From positions 24,909 to 88,908 of the forward strand of contig JAGNJW010000023.1 of NCBI GenBank assembly GCA_018000455.1: 64,000 nucleotides of DNA, read 5' to 3'. The position numbers and the translations under genes are program-made. Positions 44,938-53,674 of the stretch are shown in pieces. This stretch comes from Acidobacteriota bacterium (lineage in GTDB: Bacteria; Acidobacteriota; Vicinamibacteria; Vicinamibacterales; UBA2999). Position 1 is the stretch's first letter, and each line of letters begins with the position of its first letter. The notes under the pieces were generated by a model. That model ran no database searches and was not told the DNA's origin. It was given only the letters and a program-made list of their open reading frames with translations.

Positions 44938-46593
44938 CTACTGCCGCTCGTCCTGCTGCGGAGTTGGCGGCGTCGTGCGCACGGTCGGGTACTTGATGCC
45001 GAGCTGATCGAGATAGGTCGGGAACTTGCTTGGGTCGTAGTAGAACGGCTTCATCTGCTCGCGGTACTTGCCGAGGATGGCCTCGTTCAGGTGAATGGCC
45101 GGCGGCGTGTCGGCCTTGAGGAACGGGATGTACTTCACGTCCTTGGTCTGGACGTTGTTGAAGTAGTCCCAGGCGGCCGTGACGAGTTCCGGCTTGGTCA
45201 GCAGGTCGAGGATGGTCATGGCCTGTACCTTGGCGCCGGCCACGACACCTTTGTGCGCGATCGGCGTGGCGCTGGCGATGCCGCTCGACCAGTTGTGGCC
45301 CGGCAAGCCGGGGATGTTCGCCGGGTAGCGCAGCGTCACCGTCGGCACGTTCCACGACACGTCGCCGATGTCGTCCGACCCGCCGCCCATGTTGTCCTCG
45401 TTCTTGACCGGCTGCCCCATCTCGGCGAGCTTGGTCGCCAGCCCCGGCTGCGTCGGGTTGCCGAGTTCCTTCTGCAGGCCCTTGGCCAGCGTCTGGTCGG
45501 CCTCGCTCCACTCGGGCAGACCGACGCGCTGGATGTTGGCGAAGACCGTGTCGGCGACCGGCTTGTTGAAGTGCTGCGGATAGGCAGTGCCGAGAATGCG
45601 CGACGTCCACGTGGTATTGGTCATCAGCGCCGCGCCCTCGGCCATCTTGTTGCCGATGTCCCACAGCTCCTGGATGTGCGGCTGGTCGTTCTCGCGGAAG
45701 TAGAACCAGATGCTGGCGTTGCGCGGCACGACGTTGGGCTGGTCGCCGCCGTTGACGATGACCGAGTGCGAGCGCTGCGACAAGCGCAGGTGCTCGCGGC
45801 GGTACTGCCAGCCCACGCTCATCAGTTCGACCGCGTCGAGGGCCGAGCGGCCGCGCCACGGGGCCCCGGCGCTGTGTGCCGTCTCGCCCTCGAAGATGTA
45901 CTCGACCGACATCATGCCGTTGCCGCCGCCAGCGCCCCACGATACGTTGAGGTTATTGCCGACGTGCGTGAAGAGCGTGACATCGACGTCCTTGAACATG
46001 CCGTCGCGCACGAACCAGGCCTTGCTGGCCAGCTGCTCTTCGGCCACCCCTGGCCACAGCATGATCGTGCCGGGCAGCTTCTCGCGCTCCATGACCCGCT
46101 TGACGGCGATCGCCGCCACTATGTTGAGCGGCATGCCGGTGTTGTGGCCCTCACCGTGGCCCGGTGCGCCTTCAAGGATGGGATCCTTGTAGGCGACGCC
46201 GGGCTTCTGGGACGACTGCGGGATGCCATCGATGTCGGAGCCGAGCGCGATGACCGGCTTGCCGCTGCCGAAGGTGGCCACCCACGCCGTCGGAATGCCG
46301 GACACGCCGCGGGTGACCGTGAAGCCGTTCTTCTCGAGCAGTCCGGTCAGATACTTCGACGTCTCGACTTCCTGGAAGCCGAGTTCGCCGAAGCTGAAGA
46401 CCGAATCCACGGCCTCCTGGGCCAGCTTGGCCAGGCCGTCTACGTGTTCGGCGACACCGCGCTTCATCGCGGTGAGATTGGCCTCGGCGGCGGTGGGCGC
46501 CGCGGGCTTGGCGGCCGGCGTCTGCGCGAATGCGGCCGTGGCCGTCGAAGCCAGGACGAAAGCTGCGGGAGCGAGGATGTTGGTCCGAATCAT
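44938..46593 (-). CDS. Secreted M20-family amidohydrolase (copy B)
   Basis: 551 residues, same length as copy A. Signal peptide MIRTNILAPAAFVLASTATAAFAQ differs from copy A; residues 23-490 are nearly identical; the C-terminus reads FLKADTPPAIHLNEAILGKYR against FIKADTPAPTFLNESILGKYR. ATG 46593 with GGAGG upstream; TACAAT at 46621-46626 probably drives the pair. First gene of the operon A follows. Confidence 0.87.
   Translation of the reverse strand: MIRTNILAPAAFVLASTATAAFAQTPAAKPAAPTAAEANLTAMKRGVAEHVDGLAKLAQEAVDSVFSFGELGFQEVETSKYLTGLLEKNGFTVTRGVSGIPTAWVATFGSGKPVIALGSDIDGIPQSSQKPGVAYKDPILEGAPGHGEGHNTGMPLNIVAAIAVKRVMEREKLPGTIMLWPGVAEEQLASKAWFVRDGMFKDVDVTLFTHVGNNLNVSWGAGGGNGMMSVEYIFEGETAHSAGAPWRGRSALDAVELMSVGWQYRREHLRLSQRSHSVIVNGGDQPNVVPRNASIWFYFRENDQPHIQELWDIGNKMAEGAALMTNTTWTSRILGTAYPQHFNKPVADTVFANIQRVGLPEWSEADQTLAKGLQKELGNPTQPGLATKLAEMGQPVKNEDNMGGGSDDIGDVSWNVPTVTLRYPANIPGLPGHNWSSGIASATPIAHKGVVAGAKVQAMTILDLLTKPELVTAAWDYFNNVQTKDVKYIPFLKADTPPAIHLNEAILGKYREQMKPFYYDPSKFPTYLDQLGIKYPTVRTTPPTPQQDERQ
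45125..46527 (-). repeat. Direct repeat, copy B (1.4 kb, within M20 gene B)
   Basis: Partner of 43402-44804 in tandem orientation; see that entry. A tandem 1.4 kb repeat of this length can recombine and collapse. Confidence 0.85.
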
Positions 46594-46620
46594 AAGGAAG
46601 TCCTCCACGGAGACCAGAGA

Positions 46621-46626
46621 ATTGTA
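46621..46626 (-). promoter_or_regulatory. -10 box TACAAT for the tandem M20 genes
   Basis: On the minus strand, TACAAT lies 27 bases before ATG 46593 with a GGAGG Shine-Dalgarno between; the -35 is weak. Confidence 0.45.
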
Positions 46627-46828
46627 CTCGGCGGCGGGCCTCGGCAGGTCCTGTTCCGGCGATGCCAGCCATGCCATAGCCGTAGTGCGTGAACCGCCCA
46701 CGGCGTCCGCCACCGGCGTCATGGGAGCATTCGACACCCCCCGAAGGAACTGGCCGGTCAGCGCGCGCGCCTGTTCCTCACCGGCAGCTCGTCCCACCAC
46801 ATCGAGTTCGAGCGCTGAGCCGGGCCTG

Positions 46829-48412
46829 TTACTCGATGGTCGCCTTGAAGGTGGGTGCCGTACGCGCCTTGGTCTTCTGCTCGAAGGCATAGCCCCAGGC
46901 GAGCAGATCGGCCTCGCTGTAGGCGCGTCCCATCATCGCCAGGCCGAGCGGCAAGCCATGTGTCTCGCCCATCGGCACGGTCAGACTCGGGGTGCCGGCC
47001 ACCGCTGCCATGCCATAGCCGGCGCCGACGAAGTGATCGCCGAGCACGTGATCGGTCGGCCACGCCGGCGCCATCGCCGGCGCGATGAGCGCGTCGAGCT
47101 TCTGGCCGTCGAGCGTCGCCAGCAGGCCGTCGCGCCCGGCGAGCTGTTTGGCCGCCGCTTTCGCCGTCACGTATGCCGCCTCGGTCAGCGGCCCCTTGGC
47201 CTGGGCCTGCTCGAAGAGCTCCTGCCCGAAGAACGGCATCGCCGTCTCCCGGTGCGCCGTGTTCCAGGCGATCAGCGCCGCGAGTGACTTGTGTGGCGAG
47301 GCGCTGGTCGCGAGGTACTTGTTGAGGCCATCCTTGAACTCGTAGAGCAGCACCTCGAACTCCGGCGCGTTCCAGCGGTTGTAGGTGGGGATCTGCACGT
47401 CCACGACCGTGGCACCGGCCGCCGTGAGTGTCGCGATCGCCTGTGCCATGGCCGCGTCGACATCGGGGTGGTAGCCCATGGCCTGCCGCACGACGCCGAA
47501 GCGCGTGCCGGTGAGCGCCTCTTCCTTGAGCCCGCCCAGATAGTCTGGCGTGCCACCGGTCGCTGCCGCGCCAGCCGGATCCGCCGGGTCGACGCCGGCC
47601 ATCGCCCCGAGCAACAGCGCCGCGTCAGCGACCGTGCGGGTCATCGGCCCGGCCGTATCCTGCGAGATCGAGATCGGAATGATGCCGCTGCGGCTCACGA
47701 GGCCGACGGTGGGCTTGAGCCCGACAAGACCGGCCACCGCCGCCGGGCACAGGATGCTGCCATCGGTCTCGGTGCCCACACCCACGGCGGCGAGACTGGA
47801 GGCAATGGCGGTACCGGTGCCGGCGCTCGACCCGCACGGGTTGCGATCGAGCACGTAGGGATTCTTGGTCTGACCGCCGCGCGAACTCCATCCGGAGCTC
47901 GAGCGCGTGGATCTGAAGTTCGCCCACTCACTCAAGTTGGTCTTGCCGAGGATGACGGCGCCGGCCGCGCGCAGCCGCGCCACGAGGAAGGCGTCTGCCG
48001 CAGGGCGGTTGTCGGCCAAGGCCAGTGAACCGGCCGAGTTCACCAGGCCTTCGGTGTCGATGTTGTCCTTGAGCAGCACGGGAAGGCCGTGCATCGGCCC
48101 CCGCACCTTCCCCGCTGCCCGCTCGCCGTCAAGCCGCTCGGCATCCGCCACCGCCGCCGGGTTGAGCTCGATGATCGAGTTGAGCGCGGGCCCGGCCTTG
48201 TCGATCGCGGCGATGCGGGCCAGATAGGCCTCGGTCAACGCTCGTGAGGTGAGCGTCCCGCTCGTCATGCGGCTCTGTGCGTCGCTGGCACTCAGCTCGG
48301 CCACGTCGAGGGCGGGCGCGGCCGCGGCGGGCGTGGGGTGTTGTTCCGGCGCGGCCATGCAGGCCACCGGGGCGACCAAGGCGAGCGCGAGCGCGAGTCG
48401 GCGAACGGTCAT
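46829..48412 (-). CDS. Secreted amidase-signature-family enzyme
   Basis: 527 residues. Signal or lipoprotein-like N-terminus (LALVAPVACMAAP). Amidase signature: catalytic Lys in HGLPVLLKDNIDTEG, the cis-Ser/Ser nucleophile loop in NPCGSSAGTGTAIASSLAAVGVGTETDGSI, and PMTRTVADAALLLGAMAGVD. Hydrolyses a carboxamide to acid plus ammonia; the substrate is not predictable. Divergent from the alpha/beta hydrolase (90 bases). Confidence 0.9.
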   Translation of the reverse strand: MTVRRLALALALVAPVACMAAPEQHPTPAAAAPALDVAELSASDAQSRMTSGTLTSRALTEAYLARIAAIDKAGPALNSIIELNPAAVADAERLDGERAAGKVRGPMHGLPVLLKDNIDTEGLVNSAGSLALADNRPAADAFLVARLRAAGAVILGKTNLSEWANFRSTRSSSGWSSRGGQTKNPYVLDRNPCGSSAGTGTAIASSLAAVGVGTETDGSILCPAAVAGLVGLKPTVGLVSRSGIIPISISQDTAGPMTRTVADAALLLGAMAGVDPADPAGAAATGGTPDYLGGLKEEALTGTRFGVVRQAMGYHPDVDAAMAQAIATLTAAGATVVDVQIPTYNRWNAPEFEVLLYEFKDGLNKYLATSASPHKSLAALIAWNTAHRETAMPFFGQELFEQAQAKGPLTEAAYVTAKAAAKQLAGRDGLLATLDGQKLDALIAPAMAPAWPTDHVLGDHFVGAGYGMAAVAGTPSLTVPMGETHGLPLGLAMMGRAYSEADLLAWGYAFEQKTKARTAPTFKATIE

Positions 48413-48502
48413 GGGGACACAGCTCCGGAAGTCGTGAAGCGCCAGTGTATCCCTGAGGGCGACGCGCCGGGCCGGTGCCGTAAGATCGCGGGGGACGCCC
48501 GC

Positions 48503-49504
48503 GTGACGACGCCTCGAGATCTGTTCACCCCGCATCCGCTGCTGACCGGCGGACACCGCATGACGCTCTATGCCTGGGCGGTGCCGCGACGTTTCTCCAC
48601 CCTGCCGCCGCCACAGGCACGCTATTTCCAGGTCTCGCCCGACACGCAGGTGCTTGGCCATTGTCACTGGCAGGGGGAACCTCGGCGCCGGGTCACGGTG
48701 CTGCTGCTGCACGGTCTCGAGGGATCGAGTAACAGCCACTACATGCGTGGGATGGCTGAGAAGGCGTGGCGGCGGGGCTTCAACGTCGTGCGTCTCAACC
48801 AGCGCAACTGCGGCGGCACCGAGCACCTGACGCCGGGACTGTACCATTCAGGCCTGACGGCCGATCCCCTGGCGGTGCTGCGCCTGCTGCGCGACGGCGA
48901 TGGCTTCGAGCGGTTCGCCGTCTGTGGCTACTCACTCGGCGGCAACATCGCACTGAAGCTCGGCGGCGAGATCGCCGGCACCATCGATGCCGAGAGCGTC
49001 GTGGCCGTCGCCGCCGTCTCGCCACCGATCGAACTCGGCCACTGCGTCGACGCGCTCGAACGCCGCGCCAACCTCGCCTACCATCTGAACTTTCTGTGGG
49101 GCCTCACGGCGCGGATGCGGCGCAAGGCGGCGCTCTTCCCTGATCTCTACGACACGCGGCCGCTGGCTGGCGTGCGGTCGGTGCGCGCCTTCGACGACAT
49201 CTACACCGCACCGCACAACGGCTTTACCGGCGCCGCCGACTACTACCATCGCGCCAGCGCCCGGCGCGTGATGCACCAGCTGGCGGTGCCGGGACTGGCC
49301 ATTACGGCCGAGGACGATCCGTTCGTCCCGCCGGATGTCATGCAGGATGCCGCCCTCGCCACGATTCCGATGCTCACCCGGGTCGTGACGCGGCACGGCG
49401 GACACTGTGGCTTCATCGGGCCCGAGACGCCCGGCCACGATGGCTACTGGGCGGAGGCGCGGGTCATCGACTTCATCGCGGCCCACGCCGGCGTAGCGCC
49501 CTGA
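48503..49504 (+). CDS. YheT-like alpha/beta hydrolase
   Basis: 333 residues. N-terminal FTPHPLLTGGHRMTLYAW matches YheT-family starts. Nucleophile elbow GYSLGG (near 151), VLLLHGLEGSSNSHYMRGM oxyanion region, D in ITAEDDPFVPP and the catalytic His in RHGGHCGFIGP. Family members are esterase-like hydrolases of unknown substrate. GTG 48503 is chosen for the conserved N-terminus; TAAGAT lies 16 bases upstream. Confidence 0.88.
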   Translation: MTTPRDLFTPHPLLTGGHRMTLYAWAVPRRFSTLPPPQARYFQVSPDTQVLGHCHWQGEPRRRVTVLLLHGLEGSSNSHYMRGMAEKAWRRGFNVVRLNQRNCGGTEHLTPGLYHSGLTADPLAVLRLLRDGDGFERFAVCGYSLGGNIALKLGGEIAGTIDAESVVAVAAVSPPIELGHCVDALERRANLAYHLNFLWGLTARMRRKAALFPDLYDTRPLAGVRSVRAFDDIYTAPHNGFTGAADYYHRASARRVMHQLAVPGLAITAEDDPFVPPDVMQDAALATIPMLTRVVTRHGGHCGFIGPETPGHDGYWAEARVIDFIAAHAGVAP

Positions 49505-49525
49505 GCCCGGCGGCCACCTCGGCGG

Positions 49526-50230
49526 TCAGCCGCGCGCCAGCAGCTCCAGCATGCGCTGCCCGAACATCGCGCCCTTGCCGGCATCCTCGTGCTTGAAATA
49601 CACGAAGACGTCCTTGCAGGTGGCAGCGAGCTCCTGGGCCGTGCGCGTCCAGTGCTGGATGGCGTCGTCGTCGTAGCCTTCGTCGCGCAGCCGCAGGTAG
49701 GCGAAGTCGGCGGTGGCGACAATCGGCACCGAGCGGGTGCCGGTATCGGCCACGCACAGGGCGAAGTTGCGGGCACGCAGCCGCGCGTAGACCTCGTCGC
49801 TCAGCCACGAGTCGTGACGAAACTCGAACGCCGCCGCTACCTCATCAGGCACCGTGGCAAGGAAGGCATCGAAGCGCTCGAGATCGCACTTGAGGTTGGG
49901 CGGCGTCTGGAAGAGCAGCGCGCCGAGTTGCGGCCCGAGGTCGCGAGCGGTCTTCACGAAGAAGTCCACGGCATCGCCGACGTCCTTGAGGCGTTTGTCG
50001 TGCGTGATCCGGCGATTGGCCTTGAGGGTGAAGCGGAAGGCGGGCGGCACCTGCCCGGCCCAACCCGCCACCGTCTTTGGTGTGGGCATCCGGTAGAAGG
50101 TGGCGTTGATCTCAACCGAGGGGAAGCGTTCCGCGTAGAAGGGCAGCATCTTCGACGCAGGTAGATCCTGCGGATAGAAGCTGCCCTTCCACTCGGGGTA
50201 GTTGTAGCCGGACGTACCGACCAGAATCAC
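49526..50230 (-). CDS. DUF72-family TIM-barrel protein
   Basis: 234 residues. ILVGTSGYNYPEWKGSFYP at the start, VEINATFYRMPTPKTVAGWA, FRFTLKANRRITHDKRLKD, FEFRHDSW and FVYFKHEDAGKGA: full DUF72 (YecE) pattern. Function unknown, possibly sugar-phosphate or DNA-repair related. GTG start 50230. Confidence 0.9.
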   Translation of the reverse strand: MILVGTSGYNYPEWKGSFYPQDLPASKMLPFYAERFPSVEINATFYRMPTPKTVAGWAGQVPPAFRFTLKANRRITHDKRLKDVGDAVDFFVKTARDLGPQLGALLFQTPPNLKCDLERFDAFLATVPDEVAAAFEFRHDSWLSDEVYARLRARNFALCVADTGTRSVPIVATADFAYLRLRDEGYDDDAIQHWTRTAQELAATCKDVFVYFKHEDAGKGAMFGQRMLELLARG

Positions 50231-50267
50231 GGGTGTGCCCCGCGGGGATTGACGCCGGCAGACGCTG

Positions 50268-50621
50268 CTACCAGCGTGGTTCGCGCCGGCCGCCGCCGTT
50301 GCCGCCACGGCCGCTGCCGCCACCGCCCCGGCCCATCCCGCCGCCGCCGCCGAAGCCACCACCACCGCCGCTCGGCTTGGGACGCGCTTCGTTCACGACC
50401 AGCGCGCGGCCGTCCATCTGGAACTCGTGGAGCTCGTTGATCGCCTTCTGCGCGCCCTCGTCGGTCGTCATCTCGACGAACGCGAAACCGCGCGCACGGC
50501 CCGTGGCCTGATCGCGCATCACATGCACATTGGCCACCGCGCCGGCGCGGCTGAAGAGCTCGTTCAGATCGTCGTCGGTCGCGCTGTAAGGAAGATTGCC
50601 CACGTAAAGTCTAAGGCCCAT
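50268..50621 (-). CDS. RRM-domain RNA-binding protein, Gly-rich tail
   Basis: 117 residues. RRM (residues 3-80) with RNP2 LYVGNLPYS and RNP1 RGFAFVEM, then a glycine-rich tail (GGGGGFGGGGGMGRGGGG type). This is the classical bacterial Rbp form, shorter than its paralogue at 6749. Likely a cold-shock RNA chaperone. A long 5' leader (about 145 bases) follows the promoter at 50772-50799. Confidence 0.9.
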   Translation of the reverse strand: MGLRLYVGNLPYSATDDDLNELFSRAGAVANVHVMRDQATGRARGFAFVEMTTDEGAQKAINELHEFQMDGRALVVNEARPKPSGGGGGFGGGGGMGRGGGGSGRGGNGGGRREPRW

Positions 50622-50771
50622 CGGTCAACTCGCTCCTGCCGCGCTTCGGTCAGTTCAGTCCGGCGCGCGCGAACGCCGTGACTCCCCCCTCGACCAGCTC
50701 ACGCGCAGGAGGGGGAAACGTCGTTTCGCCAACCAGCACATGGGCTCCCTCGGGGACGTGAAAGCTCGCGA

Positions 50772-50799
50772 AGTATAGCAGACCCGGAGGCAAGCTCAA
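50772..50799 (-). promoter_or_regulatory. Sigma-70-type promoter of the Gly-rich RRM gene
   Basis: On the minus strand TTGAGC (50794-50799), 16-base spacer, TATACT (50772-50777). Start near 50765, giving about 145 untranslated bases before ATG 50621. Confidence 0.6.
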
Positions 50800-50830
50800 G
50801 GGAGTCCCCAGTCCCGGTCCCGGGCCGTGG

Positions 50831-50836
50831 TACAGT
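50831..50836 (+). promoter_or_regulatory. -10 box TACAGT, leaderless type
   Basis: TACAGT seven bases before ATG 50844, no Shine-Dalgarno. Confidence 0.5.
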
Positions 50837-50843
50837 CAATTCG

Positions 50844-51707
50844 ATGGCTCGCTGCGGGCTCACGCTCCTCGTCGTGGCGCTCGTAGCCGGATGCGCCAGT
50901 CCGCCCGTTCCTGCCCAGCGCTACCCCATCGCGGGGCAGTTGCTCGGCGTGCAGCTCGACACCGGCCAGGTGCTGCTCAAGCACGGTACCGTCGAGGGCT
51001 ACATGGACGCGATGACGATGCCGTTCCAGGTGGCCGACCGGGCCTCGATTCTCGAACGCCGCCCTGGCGACCTCGTCACCGCCACCCTGGTCGTCGAACC
51101 CACCCGCGCGTTCCTCGAAAACGTCGTCCTGACCGGCACCGCGCCGCTGCCGGCCGACGCCACGGCCGGATCCGTCGCAGAGGGCATCCACGTGCTGGCC
51201 GCGGGCGATGCGGTGCCCACCGTGGCGCTCACGAGCCAGTCGGGGCAACCGGCGTCGCTGGCCGACTGGAAGGGCGCCGCCGGCGTCGTCACTTTCATCT
51301 ACACTCGTTGCCCCTTGCCCGACTTCTGCCCGTTGATGGACACGCGGTTCGGCGAGATCCAGGCGGCGGCCAGGGCCGACCAGGCGCTGGCCGGCAAGGT
51401 CAAGCTCTTGTCGGTGAGCTTCGACCCGGCGGTCGACACGCCGGCCGTGCTCACGGCCCACGCGGCGAAGGTCGGGGCCGGGCCAGCCTGGCACTTCGCC
51501 ACCGCGCCGCCGGCGATCGTCGACCGCTTCGCGGCCGAGTTCGGCGTCAATGTCATCCGCGAAGCCGACGGCTCGATCACCCACAACCTACGCACGGCCG
51601 TCATCGGTCCCGATGCACGGGTCGCCACGATCTACTCGGGCAACGACTGGACCGCCGAGCAGGTGGTGGCAGACCTTCGCCGTGTCCTGTCGGCCCCGGC
51701 AAAGTGA
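50844..51707 (+). CDS. CusF-like copper-binding domain fused to SCO1/SenC
   Basis: 287-residue lipoprotein (lipobox LVAGC, Cys17). Residues 28-100 match a CusF/periplasmic copper-binding barrel (VLLKHGTVEGYMDAMTMPF). Residues 118-285 are a SCO1/SenC thioredoxin fold with the copper Cys pair Cys156 and Cys162 (RCPLPDFC) and the His in SITHNLRT. Such proteins deliver copper to cytochrome c oxidase CuA; the fused CusF domain probably relays copper. Coupled by GTGA to the next gene. Confidence 0.87.
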   Translation: MARCGLTLLVVALVAGCASPPVPAQRYPIAGQLLGVQLDTGQVLLKHGTVEGYMDAMTMPFQVADRASILERRPGDLVTATLVVEPTRAFLENVVLTGTAPLPADATAGSVAEGIHVLAAGDAVPTVALTSQSGQPASLADWKGAAGVVTFIYTRCPLPDFCPLMDTRFGEIQAAARADQALAGKVKLLSVSFDPAVDTPAVLTAHAAKVGAGPAWHFATAPPAIVDRFAAEFGVNVIREADGSITHNLRTAVIGPDARVATIYSGNDWTAEQVVADLRRVLSAPAK

Positions 51708-52453
51708 CGATGCGCCGGCCGGTGCCAACGCGCCCGCAGTCGCTGCGCGAGGCGGTGTCGCCTCACGTAACGCCGCCGCCGCCAGCAGCCTTCACCGCCC
51801 GTGAGCGCGCGCTGGTCGCCCGGCTGCGCACGCCACTGGCCGTGCAGGGCTGGCTGAACGCGCTCCCCTACAACACCGAGCAGGGTGGCGAGACGCTGCG
51901 CACCTTCCGCGGCGTGGTCGCGCGCGGCACGGCGCACTGCCTCGAGGCCGCCCTCGCCGCCGCGGTCATTCTCGAACAGCACGGCCATCCGCCGCTGCTA
52001 CTGAGTTTCGAGTCCGCCGACCGGCTGGATCACGTGATCTTCGTGTTTCGCGGCACCGACGGCTGGGGATCGATCGCCCGATCGCGCGATCCGGGCCTGC
52101 ACGGACGCCGGGCCGTGTTCGCCACGCCGCGTGCCCTCGCCTTGAGCTATGTCGATCCCTATGTGGATGACTCGGGCCGCGTCCGCGGCTACGGCGTCGT
52201 CCACCTGGCGGCCATGGGCCGCTATGACTGGCGTTTCGCCACCGGCAACGTCTGGGCCGTCGAGCGCCTGCTCATCGACTGGCCGCATCACCGCATCCGG
52301 ACCTCGGATCGACGCTACCGCTGGCTGAGGCGACGCTATGTCGCCTACCGCAAGGCCAACGGACACAAGCCGAACTACTACGCCGGGCGCGAGCGCTGGA
52401 CGCCGCTGCCGGCTGAGTTCCGGCGGCCCGCGCCGCGGGCCGGGAGCGCGTGA
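51704..52453 (+). CDS. Transglutaminase-like cysteine-peptidase-fold protein
   Basis: 249 residues (GTG 51704; ATG 51710 is the alternative). A catalytic-triad pattern typical of transglutaminase-like folds is visible: Cys in RGTAHCLEAALAAAVILEQHG, His in DRLDHVIFVFRG, and an acidic residue in YVDPYVDDSG. C-terminal Trp/Arg-rich segment. No signal peptide. Function unknown; operon partner of the SCO1-type protein. Confidence 0.7.
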   Translation: MTMRRPVPTRPQSLREAVSPHVTPPPPAAFTARERALVARLRTPLAVQGWLNALPYNTEQGGETLRTFRGVVARGTAHCLEAALAAAVILEQHGHPPLLLSFESADRLDHVIFVFRGTDGWGSIARSRDPGLHGRRAVFATPRALALSYVDPYVDDSGRVRGYGVVHLAAMGRYDWRFATGNVWAVERLLIDWPHHRIRTSDRRYRWLRRRYVAYRKANGHKPNYYAGRERWTPLPAEFRRPAPRAGSA

Positions 52454-52471
52454 CGTGCCATCGCGCCCACG

Positions 52472-52774
52472 TCAGTCGAGATCGAATCCGCGCACGGGCT
52501 TCGTGATGGGCTCTTTCTTCGCCTGCTCGAGCGCTTCCTCGAACCGGCGCGACAGCGCATCGTCGCGCGAGCGCTCGCTCGCCATCGACTGCTCGAAGAT
52601 GGCATCGCGGCGGCGGGCCTGGTCCTGCAGGAAGCGCTGGGCGTCGTCGAGCGCGGGCGCGTGGCCGGAGGCCGGCTCCGTGTGGGACACGACGCGGCCG
52701 AGGTTCAGGTCGACGACGAGCGTCGAGTTACAGCACGGACAGGTGATTTCGCGCTCGCTCTGCAGGATCGCCAT
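52472..52774 (-). CDS. Small zinc-ribbon-type hypothetical protein
   Basis: 100 residues. N-terminal EITCPCCNSTLVVDLNLGRVV has a CPCC metal-binding knuckle; the rest is a long charged helix (FLQDQARRRDAIFEQSMASERSRDDALSRRFEEAL). ATG 52774 is preceded by GGAGG. Divergent from the endonuclease-family gene. Confidence 0.72.
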   Translation of the reverse strand: MAILQSEREITCPCCNSTLVVDLNLGRVVSHTEPASGHAPALDDAQRFLQDQARRRDAIFEQSMASERSRDDALSRRFEEALEQAKKEPITKPVRGFDLD

Positions 52775-52835
52775 CAGACCTCCGCGGGTGGGCCCTCGCC
52801 GCGAGCCCGACCGCTCGTCAAGACTAGTGGGATGA

Positions 52836-53582
52836 ATGCCGATGCCGCAAGATGAACCGCGCCGGGTCCGCACCGTGCGCCTGGTCACCTACAACGTCCA
52901 CCGCTGCCGCGGCATGGACGCACGCACGGCGCCGCAGCGCGTGGCCTCGGTGCTGGCGGGCCTCGACGCCGATGTGATCGCACTGCAGGAAGTCGTCGGC
53001 GCGAGTCAGCGGCGAGCCGGCCAGGCGGCCGAGCTGGGCGCCGCCCTGGGCATGGGCTGGGTGATGGCGCCGACGCGCCACCTGCGCAACGCGCTCTTCG
53101 GCAATGTCGTGCTCACGCGCTTTCCCATCCGCCAGCACATCCAGTACGACCTCTCATGGAAGACGTGCGAGCCGCGCGGCGCCCAGCGCGTCGACGTGGC
53201 GTTCGACGACCCGCACGTGCTGCATGTCTACAACGTCCACTTCGGCACCTCGCTCGGCGAGCGGCGCGTGCAGGCCGACAAGGTGGCGACCCTGGTAGAC
53301 GAGAACAGCACGCACGGCGCCAGCATCGTGCTCGGCGACTTCAACGAGTGGGCGCGCGGCCTCACGACCGACATCCTGTCGGCGCGGCTCCAGAGCCTCG
53401 ATCTCACCAAGCACCTGCCGAAGGCGCGTAGCTACCCGGGCTTCTTTCCGCTGTTCCACCTCGACCACATCTACTACAAGGGCCGGGTCGAGGTGCTGCA
53501 CGTCGAGCTGGTGCGCACCCGGCAAGCGCTCATGGCGTCCGACCATCTGCCGCTCGTGGCCGACCTGCGCATCACCTACTGA
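52836..53582 (+). CDS. Endonuclease/exonuclease/phosphatase (EEP) family protein
   Basis: 248 residues. EEP fold: LVTYNVHRCRG (Asn), VIALQEV (catalytic Glu), YNVHFGTS, VLGDFNEW (Asp/Asn) and the closing SDHLPLVADL (His). Members cleave phosphodiester or phosphate bonds in nucleic acids, inositol or lipids. No secretion signal, so a cytoplasmic hydrolase. Start ATG 52836 or 52842. Confidence 0.9.
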   Translation: MPMPQDEPRRVRTVRLVTYNVHRCRGMDARTAPQRVASVLAGLDADVIALQEVVGASQRRAGQAAELGAALGMGWVMAPTRHLRNALFGNVVLTRFPIRQHIQYDLSWKTCEPRGAQRVDVAFDDPHVLHVYNVHFGTSLGERRVQADKVATLVDENSTHGASIVLGDFNEWARGLTTDILSARLQSLDLTKHLPKARSYPGFFPLFHLDHIYYKGRVEVLHVELVRTRQALMASDHLPLVADLRITY

Positions 53583-53674
53583 GGGCTCGACGCAGGTCGA
53601 ACGGCGCCGATGATTGCGATCTTCACGTCGCGGGATCCAACCGCCGATGCCCGGCGGTATTCCCGAGCCGGACA

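Noticed and set aside
43402..46527. Tandem repeat considered as a composite mobile element
   Set aside because: No transposase, terminal inverted repeats or target duplications; the repeat falls entirely within two coding sequences.
43197..46692. Long plus-strand frames (599 and 533 codons) opposite the two M20 genes
   Set aside because: They are antisense to strongly conserved M20 proteins, rich in Arg/His/Asp, and repeat because the genes are duplicated. They show no domain.
46690..46820. Plus-strand tail resembling ELAGQRARLFLTGSSSHHIEFER before a stop
   Set aside because: Could be the end of an old gene, but the upstream frame is short and unconserved-looking, so it is not enough for a pseudogene call.
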